From Hofstenia miamia (Eukaryota; Xenacoelomorpha; Acoela; Hofsteniidae): a stretch of 64,000 bases of DNA. Under the pieces are notes generated by a model. It saw nothing but the letters and a program-made list of their open reading frames with translations. It ran no database searches and was not told the DNA's origin. Of the stretch, positions 48,854-60,238 are shown piece after piece. Position 1 is the stretch's first letter. The number at the start of each line of letters is the position of its first letter. The translations under genes and the position numbers were made by a program. The DNA lies in contig CABFPE010000138.1 of NCBI GenBank assembly GCA_900660155.1, forward strand, positions 1,278,110 through 1,342,109. Direction: 5' to 3'.

Positions 48854-49046
48854 GTGTCCAGAAAGTCTGGGTACATAGCAATTTTATTATGAAATTTATT
48901 TATGTTCACCAGAATTTAGGGAGCCGCATCGAATTATGCATTCCAAATAATGGAAATCATATTGAAAATATAATTTTTTAACACTATGGTTAAATAAAAT
49001 TGTTTTATTCTAAAGGTATGTATTTATCCCAGACTTTGCGGCACCA
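48852..49046. mobile_element. MITE-like element with AAAGTCTGGG inverted repeat
   Basis: GGGTGTCCAGAAAGTCTGGG at the left and CCCAGACTTTGCGGCACC at the right are imperfect inverted repeats about 20-25 bp long around a 150-bp AT-rich core. TA dinucleotides lie at 48845 and 49049, so a Tc1/mariner-type MITE is possible. It directly abuts the retroelement's 3' repeat. Confidence 0.55.
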
Positions 49047-49569
49047 TGTATCTTATGTAGTAATTATTTTGTAGCTGTTCTAATATTAAAAATTATAGTT
49101 TTGAGAAAACAACTTTTAGCGTTTACATTAAAAGGCAAAGAACTCTACATAGAAACTTTATCATGTGTAAAACATTGTTATTCATGCATAATTAAAAATT
49201 TAACTGTACAATGATATAAAGTATGAGTATGGTATGTCATTTTAAGTGTAGGAAAAGTATATGCAAAAATGTGTTTTTATGTATTGTTTTGATTAATTGA
49301 AGCTAATTCATATCAATGTTAGTTAATGTACTTTTAAGACACTTAAATAGAATAATACTCATTCAATTATCCACAAACAACGAAATTTAATAAAAAGTAA
49401 AAATGCAAATTTTTATCAAAATATCCAAATTGAAGACCTTAAGATGAGTTTTCTTGATGTTGGGATGAGCAATAATTAATTTTTAGACTATTTAATAAAT
49501 TTCTCTATTCTACTTCTGATAATCTGTAAGCCTGTTAGATGATTGATCGTAGATTCTACCAATGACATA
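49047..49569. other. Noncoding AT-rich sequence
   Basis: Nothing identified between the MITE and the Polinton-type left end. Confidence 0.4.
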
Positions 49570-49575
49570 TAAATC
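49570..49575. repeat. 6-bp target site duplication, left copy
   Basis: TAAATC directly before the left inverted repeat; repeated at 51505-51510. Confidence 0.75.
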
Positions 49576-49819
49576 AGTAGTAAAGAAAGGCAGGGTTGTG
49601 TATATACGGGTTTCTAATAATGATCAGTTTTCAATAACTTTTTACTCTTTTCTATTGATTTTGATAAGAAAAAAGGCGTTTTTTAGAAATTCTGGATTTG
49701 GCAGCAAGGCAGTAAAAAAACTACAGCCATATCCGTATAAATAATTATTCAATTATACCCCCATCTTAACTATGTACCAATATGTTTTTGAGCAATTTTT
49801 TGCATTTTTTAGAAGACCT
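49576..49819 (+). repeat. Left terminal inverted repeat
   Basis: About 98% identical to the reverse complement of 51260-51504, with a few substitutions and one single-base indel in a T-run. Ends where ACCT is followed by divergent sequence. Confidence 0.88.
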
Positions 49820-49916
49820 GCCTTTTACGGACATCCCTAATGTTTTTGAAGCCATTTTAATTTCAGTGTTTTAACCATTTCATTCAATATATTAAATATT
49901 TATTTAGAAAATTATT

Positions 49917-50916
49917 NNNNNNNNNNNNNNNNNNNNNNNNNNNNNNNNNNNNNNNNNNNNNNNNNNNNNNNNNNNNNNNNNNNNNNNNNNNNNNNNNNNN
50001 NNNNNNNNNNNNNNNNNNNNNNNNNNNNNNNNNNNNNNNNNNNNNNNNNNNNNNNNNNNNNNNNNNNNNNNNNNNNNNNNNNNNNNNNNNNNNNNNNNNN
50101 NNNNNNNNNNNNNNNNNNNNNNNNNNNNNNNNNNNNNNNNNNNNNNNNNNNNNNNNNNNNNNNNNNNNNNNNNNNNNNNNNNNNNNNNNNNNNNNNNNNN
50201 NNNNNNNNNNNNNNNNNNNNNNNNNNNNNNNNNNNNNNNNNNNNNNNNNNNNNNNNNNNNNNNNNNNNNNNNNNNNNNNNNNNNNNNNNNNNNNNNNNNN
50301 NNNNNNNNNNNNNNNNNNNNNNNNNNNNNNNNNNNNNNNNNNNNNNNNNNNNNNNNNNNNNNNNNNNNNNNNNNNNNNNNNNNNNNNNNNNNNNNNNNNN
50401 NNNNNNNNNNNNNNNNNNNNNNNNNNNNNNNNNNNNNNNNNNNNNNNNNNNNNNNNNNNNNNNNNNNNNNNNNNNNNNNNNNNNNNNNNNNNNNNNNNNN
50501 NNNNNNNNNNNNNNNNNNNNNNNNNNNNNNNNNNNNNNNNNNNNNNNNNNNNNNNNNNNNNNNNNNNNNNNNNNNNNNNNNNNNNNNNNNNNNNNNNNNN
50601 NNNNNNNNNNNNNNNNNNNNNNNNNNNNNNNNNNNNNNNNNNNNNNNNNNNNNNNNNNNNNNNNNNNNNNNNNNNNNNNNNNNNNNNNNNNNNNNNNNNN
50701 NNNNNNNNNNNNNNNNNNNNNNNNNNNNNNNNNNNNNNNNNNNNNNNNNNNNNNNNNNNNNNNNNNNNNNNNNNNNNNNNNNNNNNNNNNNNNNNNNNNN
50801 NNNNNNNNNNNNNNNNNNNNNNNNNNNNNNNNNNNNNNNNNNNNNNNNNNNNNNNNNNNNNNNNNNNNNNNNNNNNNNNNNNNNNNNNNNNNNNNNNNNN
50901 NNNNNNNNNNNNNNNN
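49917..50916. other. Assembly gap (1000 N)
   Basis: Exactly 1000 N, most likely a fixed placeholder rather than a measured length. The 340-codon open frames predicted across it are meaningless. Confidence 0.97.
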
Positions 50917-50917
50917 A

Positions 50918-51073
50918 CAAAAAGATACATCTCGAAATGCTATCAATGAAATTAGATTTCGATATACTTTACAAGGTGCTCCTGCAGATCCATTTAAATT
51001 CTATGCATTGATTATGTACGAACAAGACATATCTGTGAATACAACATCCAATCGAACTACTTTAACATTTTAA
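50918..51073 (+). CDS. C-terminal 51 codons of an unknown Polinton-type gene
   Basis: An open frame coming out of the gap and ending in TAA at 51071-51073. It contains NAINEIRFRYTLQ and PFKFYALIMYEQDISVN, alternating hydrophobic residues that look like beta strands, and ends in RTTLTF. The position near one inverted repeat and the strand-rich ending would suit the end of a jelly-roll capsid protein, which Polintons encode, but I cannot verify this by eye. The other genes expected in a Polinton (integrase, protein-primed polymerase, protease, ATPase) would be in the gap. Confidence 0.5.
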   Translation, partial: QKDTSRNAINEIRFRYTLQGAPADPFKFYALIMYEQDISVNTTSNRTTLTF

Positions 51074-51259
51074 GGAAAATAATTTTGGAAAAATATTTTC
51101 TTTTTTCTTTAATGTAATGCTAAAATTTTTAATGAGACCTGTACCTGTCGACCTGACGTGAAACAGACATTGATTCACAATATTTAAAGATTTAATTCTC
51201 TCTTTAACCAAATTGTGATTAACTTTATTCATTCTTGATATTTTTATATAGACCTCTAG

Positions 51260-51504
51260 AGGTTTTCTAAAAAATGCAAAAAATTGCTCAAAAACATATT
51301 GGTACATAGTTAAGATGGGGGTATAATTGAATAATTATTTATACGGACATGGCTGTAGTTTTTTTACTGCCTTGCTGCCAAATCCAGAATTTCTAAAAAA
51401 ACGCTTTTTTTCTTATCAAAATCAATAGAAAAGAGTAAAAAGTTATTGAAAACTGATCATTATTAGAAACCCGTATATACACAACCCTGCCTTTCTTTAC
51501 TACT
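51260..51504 (-). repeat. Right terminal inverted repeat
   Basis: Reverse complement of the left repeat; ends TTTACTACT, followed by TAAATC. Confidence 0.88.
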
Positions 51505-51510
51505 TAAATC
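51505..51510. repeat. 6-bp target site duplication, right copy
   Basis: TAAATC, identical to 49570-49575. Confidence 0.75.
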
Positions 51511-52670
51511 ATTGGAATATTTTACAATGTTAACCACAAATCTTTCAATATATATTATTTCAATGCATATTTCGTCAATTCGATCAGTAAATATTTTACC
51601 ACTTTATGGGTTTCCTTGTGGTAAACCAATTTCTACTTCAATTGTAATGAATATTTATTTTCTTATTATTTAACTTCTTGCGACCAACCAGATACATGCT
51701 GAAGTAACCATTCTGTGAACCATGGTGGCATTTATTTATGTTGTTTATCACTTGGTGTTGAAGTACGATGTTAAGCCCTCTACAATAATCGAAAAAACAT
51801 TCTAACTAAACATGTCGTATATAATTTTTTGTATACATATTGCGTGATATATATGAGTAAATCTGTAGTACTTGCATTTTCTTTGTATGCAAATTGAAAT
51901 TTTTCAATCGTGTTTTGCATTTTTCGATTGTACATGTAGAAGTTAGCTATAATCTTGATAATCAATTCGTTGCTAGAATCAGTGTCCCATCAATCGGCCA
52001 TAAGTTTCTTAAGCTTTCATTGCATTTTACAATATTAATAATTTAGGGCAAAGGGAATAACAAACCGGTTTTTCCATTCATTAGACTATTTTACATTCTT
52101 GAAGCATTTATGTAATAAACATGCGTAAGCATTAATAAGGTCGTTTGAGAAGCGTTTGGAAAACCAGTTCGGTACTTTGAAAGGCCTTTAGAGGAAGTAA
52201 ACGATTTTTTAAAACAAATCGTGCACTTCCTTTTGAGACATTATGGGAAAAGCTTCGCAATTTTAAAATTGATTAGTTCTTCATCAATGCATTTGTCTTC
52301 ACTAAATCTACTGAAGAAAATATTTAACAGATTTACTTCCTTTCCTGATATGTAGTTGATTTCAAATTTTATGAACTGTAATGTTTATCTTTTGTTGTAT
52401 GTATTACTCTTAAAATTTTTCTTCTTACTAAGAGCTCTCTTTCTGTTTTTAAGAATTTCATCAAGATCTTTGTCATATAGTTTTTCAGTTCTATAGATTA
52501 TTTACCCACACTGCTTAATGGGATTTGATCACGATATTTGCAAATGTTTCTTTTAATTCCTCTGTTACCAGATTTATGTCGTTTTCATTTAATATCTCAT
52601 TCCGTTCAGTTGAGCATAATCTTTCTTTGAAAAGTTCGAATTCACGATTTACCTGAAAATCATTGTGTTG

Positions 52671-52674
<4 letters not shown>

Positions 52675-52739
<65 letters not shown>
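52675..52739. repeat. (TA)n microsatellite
   Basis: TA run with one TATGTA interruption. Confidence 0.9.
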
Positions 52740-52964
52740 ATACAATCAACGTTTTTAAAATACTTGAAGATTATTGTTGCTCGTACAAATTTATAAAAAA
52801 TATGCAATTGCTTTATCTTACAACAGCAACAAAAAACAATAACTTTGAAAAGCATAATGAAACCAAGATTAATGTGTACTTAAGCCTTCCCCCTATGTAA
52901 CCAATTAAGTTCTTAATATTTTTCTTAATGTCTACTGAAAATAACTTTCGAATAATATACATAN

Positions 52965-52996
<32 letters not shown>
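52965..52996. repeat. (TA)n microsatellite beside a single N
   Basis: TA run directly after the N at 52964, where assembly probably failed to bridge the repeat. Confidence 0.88.
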
Positions 52997-53000
<4 letters not shown>

Positions 53001-54871
53001 ATGTAATTTCATGTAAGCATAGTAGTATCTCATAATGAAAGCTTTCATGAAGCATTGTTAAACATATGTTTTTATCAATGTAATCTTATTATTTTGATTT
53101 TTTACCATTCAAGATAACTGCTGTCAAGAGGAACTTTATATTTTATTATAAATAATAACACACATTATATCGATTCTTTGGTATTAAAAAATCCCATCGC
53201 ATTACATTTGATTATTTGAAGCAGTCAAAATCAAGTCCATGGTCTTTTGTATATTACTCTTGCCTTAAACTTGTCTACATATTGCTTGCACCAATAACCA
53301 ATTGTTTGAAGATGTCTTGGAAAGAATTCAAGAATCCTGGGTGAAAGCTAAAGTGACAAAATTGCATCTATTAGATCTTCCTGCCTACAAGAGAAACAAA
53401 ATTTTTTCTGATTTTAGCTGCATATTACTCCTGCAAATTTTGCTCTATTAAAATGGTGTCATAAAATTTCATATAAAATTTATGGCTGTAGTGTATTTTT
53501 TGTAGGCAATGACTTTTATATCTCCATGATATTTTCTATAAATAATATTGTGCCAAAGTTGCATTTTTATATTTATTGATTGTGATGAAATAATTATATT
53601 GATAAAAAGAAATTTCCATAGAATAATCAATTAACTTTTTCTATGGTTGTTTATTAAGTGCTTTGCAACTACGTTACTTAAAGTTGTTGATATTTTTGTG
53701 CTATCCCCTACTAGTTACAAAAGTTGTACTTTGCAATTGTCTATAAAATTTCTTCTCTATGTTTAAATAAATTTTTAAATTTGGTTATTATCAAATAATT
53801 ATAGATTATTACTAAAACCATTTATCTTTCTCTTTTTAGATCATTCGTCTGATGACAAGAATGTAGGACTTGTCTTTATAAGAATCTCTATTGTAAATAA
53901 GAGAACTATAACTAGATCATTCTTCAAAAACTTGAATTTTGAAAAAGAGCCCGAAATCAATAATTAAAAGTATTTTACTTTATCCACATTAATCGATAAA
54001 TTCAAATTTTCAGCTTTGCTACAAAAATCTTGGAATTTTTTTCAAAATTGAATTGTCAAATACATTATAGGGGTACATTGTGTTAGTCATGTACACCTGT
54101 TGTGATACAATTGGTGGTTTTAAAGATTCTGATCTTGTGGCGTTTGCTTCTCTAAGCTATTCCCAAATTTTTTAGACCAACTAACTTTATATCATCTTGG
54201 GTGTAGCATTTGCTATCCATGAATTTCAATAGCTGTAAACATTTGGAAAATTAGATTGCAAAGAGTTGGCTCATAATTGCTTGATGCAGACGAAATTTGC
54301 TTTGATTTACTTATAAATTGATTTAAGTGCTACCGCAATTTTCTACTAAATGGCAACGCCAATTTGCTTTCATATGCTCAAATAATTACAAATTTTTTAG
54401 GGATTTAATTAATAAGTATTGCACTGCAAAATGCATGTTTAGATTTCCCACTTAAAATGAAGTAAACATGTGTAGTGCTGCAAAGGCAATTGACGGTTGA
54501 CAGTCGTTTTGTGCTACTCATTATAGTAATAAGCCGAGAAAACTTGGCGTCTGTTAATTAAATACTTCCACCCGTTGACGTCAAGCTGTCAATCAACTTG
54601 ATTCGCCACCAACTTATTACCTCAATTACTAGTATTTATAAAATTATGCAAATTTACTGAGTTTTTTAATGTCAAACATTTTGCTTCTATTTTAAAAAAT
54701 ATCCTTGTATACAAAGATGCAGAAATTTCTATTGTCAAATCTAAATTCTAGTATAAATAATTAATAATATTGCTTGATAGGATCGGAATAGGGTAATATT
54801 TGAGGAATTATTTTTGCAATTATTAATGTGTGGGGTAATCAATTTTTAAAATCTCATTGAGAACATTCCCC

Positions 54872-54873
<2 letters not shown>

Positions 54874-54922
<49 letters not shown>

Positions 54923-54925
54923 TAT
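54874..54925. repeat. (TA)n microsatellite
   Basis: TA run with one TATGTA interruption. Confidence 0.9.
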
Positions 54926-57315
54926 TCCACATTCGGAAACTGAACGCGAATTATGGTCACAGTTAATGCAGCAGTGTTTGAGTGACGTCCCATTTGAAAG
55001 TCGGAATAATCGTATACTGCTAAACAAGATACAAGTGAAAAAGAGCAAGATTTTTCCAATGTGGCTACCCATGTGGCAATAGTAGGGCAATCGAATTCTT
55101 GAGTTGAGAATCACTGTTTCATAACATTTGGAAATTTAATAATTTTGGAAAATTAATTACTATGCATTTTGTAATTAAAATTTTACCAAGTACTATCCGT
55201 AAGGATGAATTTGAAAATGATAATTCTGTTGGAAAAAAAGTTGAAATCCGGTCTGGTCCAAGTAGTTTAATGACAAATCAACACAAATTAACATTTTGTT
55301 TTACTAGTTTTCTACTGAAGTGACATTCCTACCAGATGGCATTTGAATGATTATTCTGTATTTTCTAAGCCGTCATGAATTCAAAGTATTTTTCAATTTT
55401 GGCACAAGTGAAAAGAAAATCGCTACAAAATCAATATAAGGCAATGAAATTTTAAAAAGAGTATTTGGAGCAATTTTATGGGGAAATATAGGGTAGTTCA
55501 ATAAAAATGAAGACGACGTTGTGTAAAATTGAACAAGTGATTATAATGCTGGGTACAGAGACTGTGGCAGTTTGCCAAATTCTGCCTTACTTTCATTTCA
55601 GGTTAGAGCTAATCACCTTGTCTTTTGATACTCATCAGTCATTGTGTTAGGGATTTCTAAGGTTTTGTGTTAATTACAAAATACTATATTAGTAGCCTTG
55701 GTTTGAACATTATTATTTAGCAAAATCATAGTGTCAATTTTGGGGATTGGGTTACAGGCAATACACAATTCTTCTAAAATTACACCAAAACAAAATATTA
55801 TTAAAATTTAAACCACACAAGCAATATTTTGAAAACCAAAATTATTGACATTTAAAAATCGGAGCTATAGTGCAAAAAAAAGTTGTTATTGAGAAATACA
55901 GTTGTAAGAATATACTGATGTTTTCCTGGTATTTTGCATTAAATGTAATTTATGATAATTACTAATTAAAATTATATATGATAATTTTTTTGCAATGAGT
56001 TCTTAAATATTTTGTCGTTTTTCTTGATTTCGGTGATGTTCACTAGCATGTTTATCTGTAATGGAATTGATATTTATAACATGACTTCCTCAACTAAATT
56101 TTTGCACTTTAGAACCACTTTGTTTCACACCAAAGAAAGCTATAATTTTATTATTGGAAGCATTAATACCAACGTGCGAAGTTAAATCACGGCCTGGGGC
56201 ACTGTAAAGACAGGGGATTTATAATATATGCAGTTGTAAGGAATTCTGCTAAAATATATTGTTAAAAATATCCCGCAAATTGCAAGAATAGCTCAATATA
56301 ATGAAACACTTAATCATATAATTTCGCAAAAATTCATCTTTTGCATTTTGATTATAAAGTATAATTTATAATGATTTACATATGCTAAATGTTTTTATAA
56401 AAGTTCCGCTGTGCATTTTATAAACGTCATTGACACTAGAGCTTCTCTTTGACATGATGAAAGAAAAAATTCAGAAATATTATATATGAAGCAAAATCTT
56501 TTGGGGAGCACCTAGATTACAAGAGATTAATATAAATAATATTCTAGTTCGTGATCATGTATGCCATGTTTTAAATGATTTTAATTTTAAGTTTCCTTAG
56601 TGACGCTATTTCAAAAAGTATTGGGGAGTAAACTGGTTCCTCTATTGGGAAATTCATTTGCTTAATTACTTCTAATTGTTTCTCTAATGCAGCAAAGGTA
56701 TATAATAGGAACACGCGGAGCATGTGGACAAAATATTAAAAGTAACATAGGGTAAAAAACGACGAGTAATGCAATAGCATACATAAAAAGCTTAAAAATT
56801 ATAGATATAGACCGATAACTTTGCATACTTGACCAAATTCGTAGCACTTGGTAACACGTGATAGCATGTGTTATATATATTTAAAGACAGACAACTTGAA
56901 ATTCATAAAATAATTTACACTTATTAAACAAATTACAAGATCTAAAAGTATATCCATGCAAATGTATACACTTCTAATCGTTTTTACCCTATATTAGTGG
57001 TTATTTTATCCGCGTGCACCCTATTCTATAACTTCCCCCTCTAATGCTGTGAAATAATTGTGATGGCCTTTGCAGAAGCCTTGTAATTTCGTTGCTTGTA
57101 AATTTACTTTCGCTCACACTTGATTGTATTTCCCATGCTCAAATCACAATGGTTGCTATTTATTCTAACCTCTCGTTGATGCAGCATTTTGTGTATTATC
57201 CGCTCGTGTGGAGCTCTTTAATTTTTTGCTTGAATGCCATTAACTACTTGCTACCAGTTGATGCTTGCACATCTCATAGATCAAAATTAACTAATTTGAA
57301 TAGATTACTTTAATA

Positions 57316-58271
57316 CACTGCTGACCAAAATTTTTAAACCAATGAAATCAACGAATTCTTATGCTTATAATTCAAGTTGTACTTTGCTATGATTAATTTA
57401 GAGGTACATGTACATAAATGTTGTTCTGAAGTGTCAATTCACTTCAATGAATGTTAAGCAATATATAAACTCAAGTCGTTTTGATTTTTGAAACGATTAA
57501 AATAAGAACCACATATTTTCAACCGACCAATAATTTGTAGACCAAGTCTAGAATAACGTAGTTTACTGTTGGTTGCAGATGTTTTTGTTGTATTTGAAGC
57601 TTGCTCATTTCTTGAAATTGCCAATATGTTCCAAAATTAGTTCAAAATCTATTCTTCCTACATTGCTAGGCCAAGAATACTAGAACTATGGAAACATAAG
57701 TTGCTGAAAGGCAAAAAATTTCAATACTGCAGTTAATATTGTTTGTAAGGCATTAAGAGGTCTCGGAATCGCTTACCTGCCAAAATATGGCCGTCGAAGA
57801 ATTATAAGTAAACTGACAAAAAGAACATTGATGATTGAATAGAAGCACGCAAGGAAAACAGCAAGGAAGTTGCAAGAACATTTGAAGCTAAAAAGTCCCT
57901 GTCGTTTGCCAGTGTTAAAATTTATTTGAAACAAAACAACCATTTTTGGCGAGTGGCAAACAAACAACTCTTACTGACAACTAAGCACAAAGGGTGTCAA
58001 GCAAAGCGAAATAATACATCATTTGACTTGTCAAAAATCATTTTCACAGTTAGGTCCACGATTGAATTACATCCTAGGAGTACGAAGAAAGCCCTGCATA
58101 TCATTAAATACTAATAACATAACTCAGAGTAGGAACTTTTTCAAAAGATCATGGTATGTGGAGAAATTCAATATGACGGGAAAGATAATTAATTAAATGT
58201 AACTAATCAATGGAACATGTCGAGTCTAATCGTGTATTGATTATAAGGTCTAGAAATTTTGGTCAGCACTG
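57316..58271 (+). mobile_element. Tc1/mariner-type element, 956 bp
   Basis: The left end CACTGCTGACCAAAATTT and the right end, reading CAGTGCTGACCAAAATTT on the opposite strand, are inverted repeats of about 25 bp with TA on both outer sides (57314-57315 and 58272-58273), the standard TA target of this superfamily. The inside keeps the N-terminal part of a transposase only. At about half the length of an autonomous element, it is a deletion derivative. Confidence 0.85.
57690..58110 (+). pseudogene. Tc1-type transposase N-terminal fragment
   Basis: Plus-strand pieces: ITAVNIVCKALRGLGIAYLP, then KYGRRRIISKLTKRTLM (a GRPR-like bridge between the two helix-turn-helix parts), then HARKTARKLQEHLKL (second DNA-binding part), then a segment near 57970 with LLTTKHKG, matching the KPLLTxxHKxxRL block. 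Stops interrupt it and the catalytic DDE part is missing. Confidence 0.62.
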
Positions 58272-58273
58272 TA

Positions 58274-58870
58274 GCAGCAAGCAAACAAATTGCATATGTC
58301 ATTAATTTCTCATAATATTTCATGAATTGAATGAGATGAAATTGATAAAACATATTTGTAAGAAACTATTATGCGAATAGACTTAGTTTTTGGTTGTGTT
58401 TAAAATTGTTTGATTTGATGAATGCACCCTTTAATTTATTTTATACTCTTGGAAATATTTTTTAACTTGAATATAGAGCAAATTAACAACATCAAGCATG
58501 TATTTCAATTGCTACCAACGCTACATGGATAATATATTTGCATTAATACAGGACAATTTGCCAAGAAAGTAGAAACTAAGAACAAATTTAATTTTTTGAA
58601 TGTACAAATAACCAGAAGAATAATATATTTGAAATCGGAATATATAGGATCCGAGATAGTTATAGAACAACTTTTCAAATACTCCTTTAACTCTTTCAAT
58701 AGAGTGCAGCAAAATTTCATAAATAAGTAAATTTAGGGATGTCTAAAAGTTGTATAGCAATTTTAAAAATTCACTTCAATTAGATAATCATTTATAAAAT
58801 TTGCCTGAAAATCTGTTTGAGAAACTAGATAGCTTAATACTGTCAAATGCTAAGTTTAATTAAATAAATA
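58274..58870. other. Noncoding AT-rich sequence
   Basis: No supported gene between the Tc1 element and the LINE tail. The 60-70 codon minus-strand ORFs near 58505-58720 overlap in two frames and show no domain. Confidence 0.4.
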
Positions 58871-59620
58871 AATAAATACATGTATTTACAGATTCAACTG
58901 AAGGGCGTGAGCCTCTGATATACAAAAACTATTTGGGTAATATACTTTAAAATATACACCTAGGTTCATTTTTATGTTTCTGAGATTACTACATAAGCAT
59001 CTTATGGACCATGTGCAGAGATTTCCAACCAAGAATTCTCGTAGAAAAAAATTCCAATATAGACTATACAAGCGACGTTTCAAACCAGGCAATTCTAAAA
59101 AGCTAATTCGATATGACCATGAATTTGCTATCCTTGGAATTCTTATCCAATAATTTGGATCCGAGTTTAACATTTTGATCTTTTTTAATCTGAAAATATC
59201 ATGCTTTCTTCTACCTTCATGATTTAGTGGGTTAAGATAAAGTTTATAGCTCCCTGTCATATCAAATCGACTGTTGACAATTTTACAAAGGAATATCAAG
59301 CTTTCCAGTTCAATACCTAATACCAGTGGTAGCATATTTAAACTTAATAGCCTCTCCTTATAGCTTAGTTCATAATCATTTAGTATCCATTTAGTAGCTT
59401 GCCGTCGTAGGCTTTCGATATTTCTCATGTCTTTTCTTGTGGCTGACCACAACTGAGATACATAGCAAGCAACAGGTCTGACATATGAGTTAAACGCCTT
59501 GATGTTTTGTATAGTTGGTAGAAGAGCAGATAGAGCTCTTTTAATATGGAAAAAGCATTGATGGTTTACGATTTCCGGATTAGACAGCTTAATTTTTTTA
59601 TTGAATCTTCTAGTGGTTAT
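58861..59620 (-). mobile_element. 5'-truncated LINE, RT C-terminal region and 3' tail
   Basis: Minus strand. A 188-codon ORF (59452-58886), with its frame open further upstream to about 59620, matches the C-terminal third of APE-type LINE ORF2. In order: KIKLSNPEIVNH, FFHIKRALSALLPTIQNIKAF, NSYVRPVACYVSQLWSATRK, NIESLRRQATKWIL, LSYKERLLSLNMLPLVLGIE and FLCKIVNSRF, then an R-x-x-R-I-A-NSW piece. Catalytic RT blocks are not included. The element ends in an AAAT/TTTA run at 58861-58878, its 3' tail. The reading frame is intact over at least 240 codons, so this is a fairly young, truncated copy. Confidence 0.8.
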
Positions 59621-59804
59621 TCACATGAAAGTTTGATATTACATAGAGCGAAAAATAAATATTGAAACATAAAATTTTCGAAAAATCAATTTTGCTAAAA
59701 ATATTTTAGTTTGATTTTTCTATATGCCTTTGAGTAATGCTCATATTTTTTGGTTTTTTAGACTTCATTTATTTACAACTTGCTCTCCGTACGATGGGAT
59801 TTTT

Positions 59805-59808
<4 letters not shown>

Positions 59809-59843
<35 letters not shown>

Positions 59844-59983
59844 TATATATATATATGTATTATATATATATATGTATATATGTATATATATGTATATATG
59901 TATATATATGTATTATATATATATATACATATATATACATACATTATATGTTAATAAATATGTATGTATATGTATATATATAA
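59809..59983. repeat. Complex (TA)n / TATATG microsatellite
   Basis: About 175 bp of TA with regular ATGTAT interruptions. The ORFs across it (124 and 67 codons) are repeat translations. Confidence 0.9.
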
Positions 59984-60238
59984 GGGTTACTTTAAAAAAT
60001 TACTGCATACTCTTATGTGTACAAAGTTTTACTTTTTCACAGACAATGTTAACATTACATTATTTTTTTCTATACCCCATTGTTCAAATGTCAAAATTTA
60101 TCCAATCGTAAAAGTTGTTATCTACCAAATTAATAAACATTCTATCACAAACTATATAAACATGAAATTTAAATTACTATATAAATTATCTCTATTTAAT
60201 AGAACATTTATTTTTTGCTTAATTAACAATCATATGCA

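Larger units (their letters stand above)
49576..51504. mobile_element. Polinton/Maverick-type element with its interior lost in an assembly gap
   Basis: Inverted repeats of 244-245 bp start AG (AGTAGTAAAGAAAGG) and end CT, and are flanked by a 6-bp duplication TAAATC. Polintons, large self-synthesising DNA elements, are known for hundreds-of-bp inverted repeats with AG termini and 6-bp duplications. A 1000-N placeholder (49917-50916) fills most of the interior, so the true size is unknown and could be the usual 15-20 kb. Next to the gap a coding fragment survives (50918-51073). No integrase, polymerase or ATPase is visible. It could instead be a short non-autonomous element from another superfamily. 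Confidence 0.65.
51511..57313. other. Noncoding AT-rich region with TA microsatellites
   Basis: No gene supported. ORFs here are TA-repeat translations (IYIYIY) or domain-free. It contains (TA)n runs at 52675-52739, 52965-52996 and 54874-54925, and a single N at 52964 inside a TA run. A single TGACGTCA palindrome (CRE-type) occurs near 54577 without other promoter signs. Confidence 0.45.

Noticed and set aside
49884-50946. Three overlapping minus-strand ORFs of 338-348 codons
   Set aside because: They consist almost entirely of N bases from the assembly gap.
54577-54584. TGACGTCA as a CRE promoter element
   Set aside because: A single 8-mer without a gene or other promoter signals nearby.
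52515-55114. ORFs rich in IYIYIY
   Set aside because: Translations of TA microsatellites, found in several frames at once.
59737-60111. 124-codon ORF before the zinc-knuckle LINE
   Set aside because: Its core is a translated TATATG repeat; no link to the LINE ORF1 could be seen.
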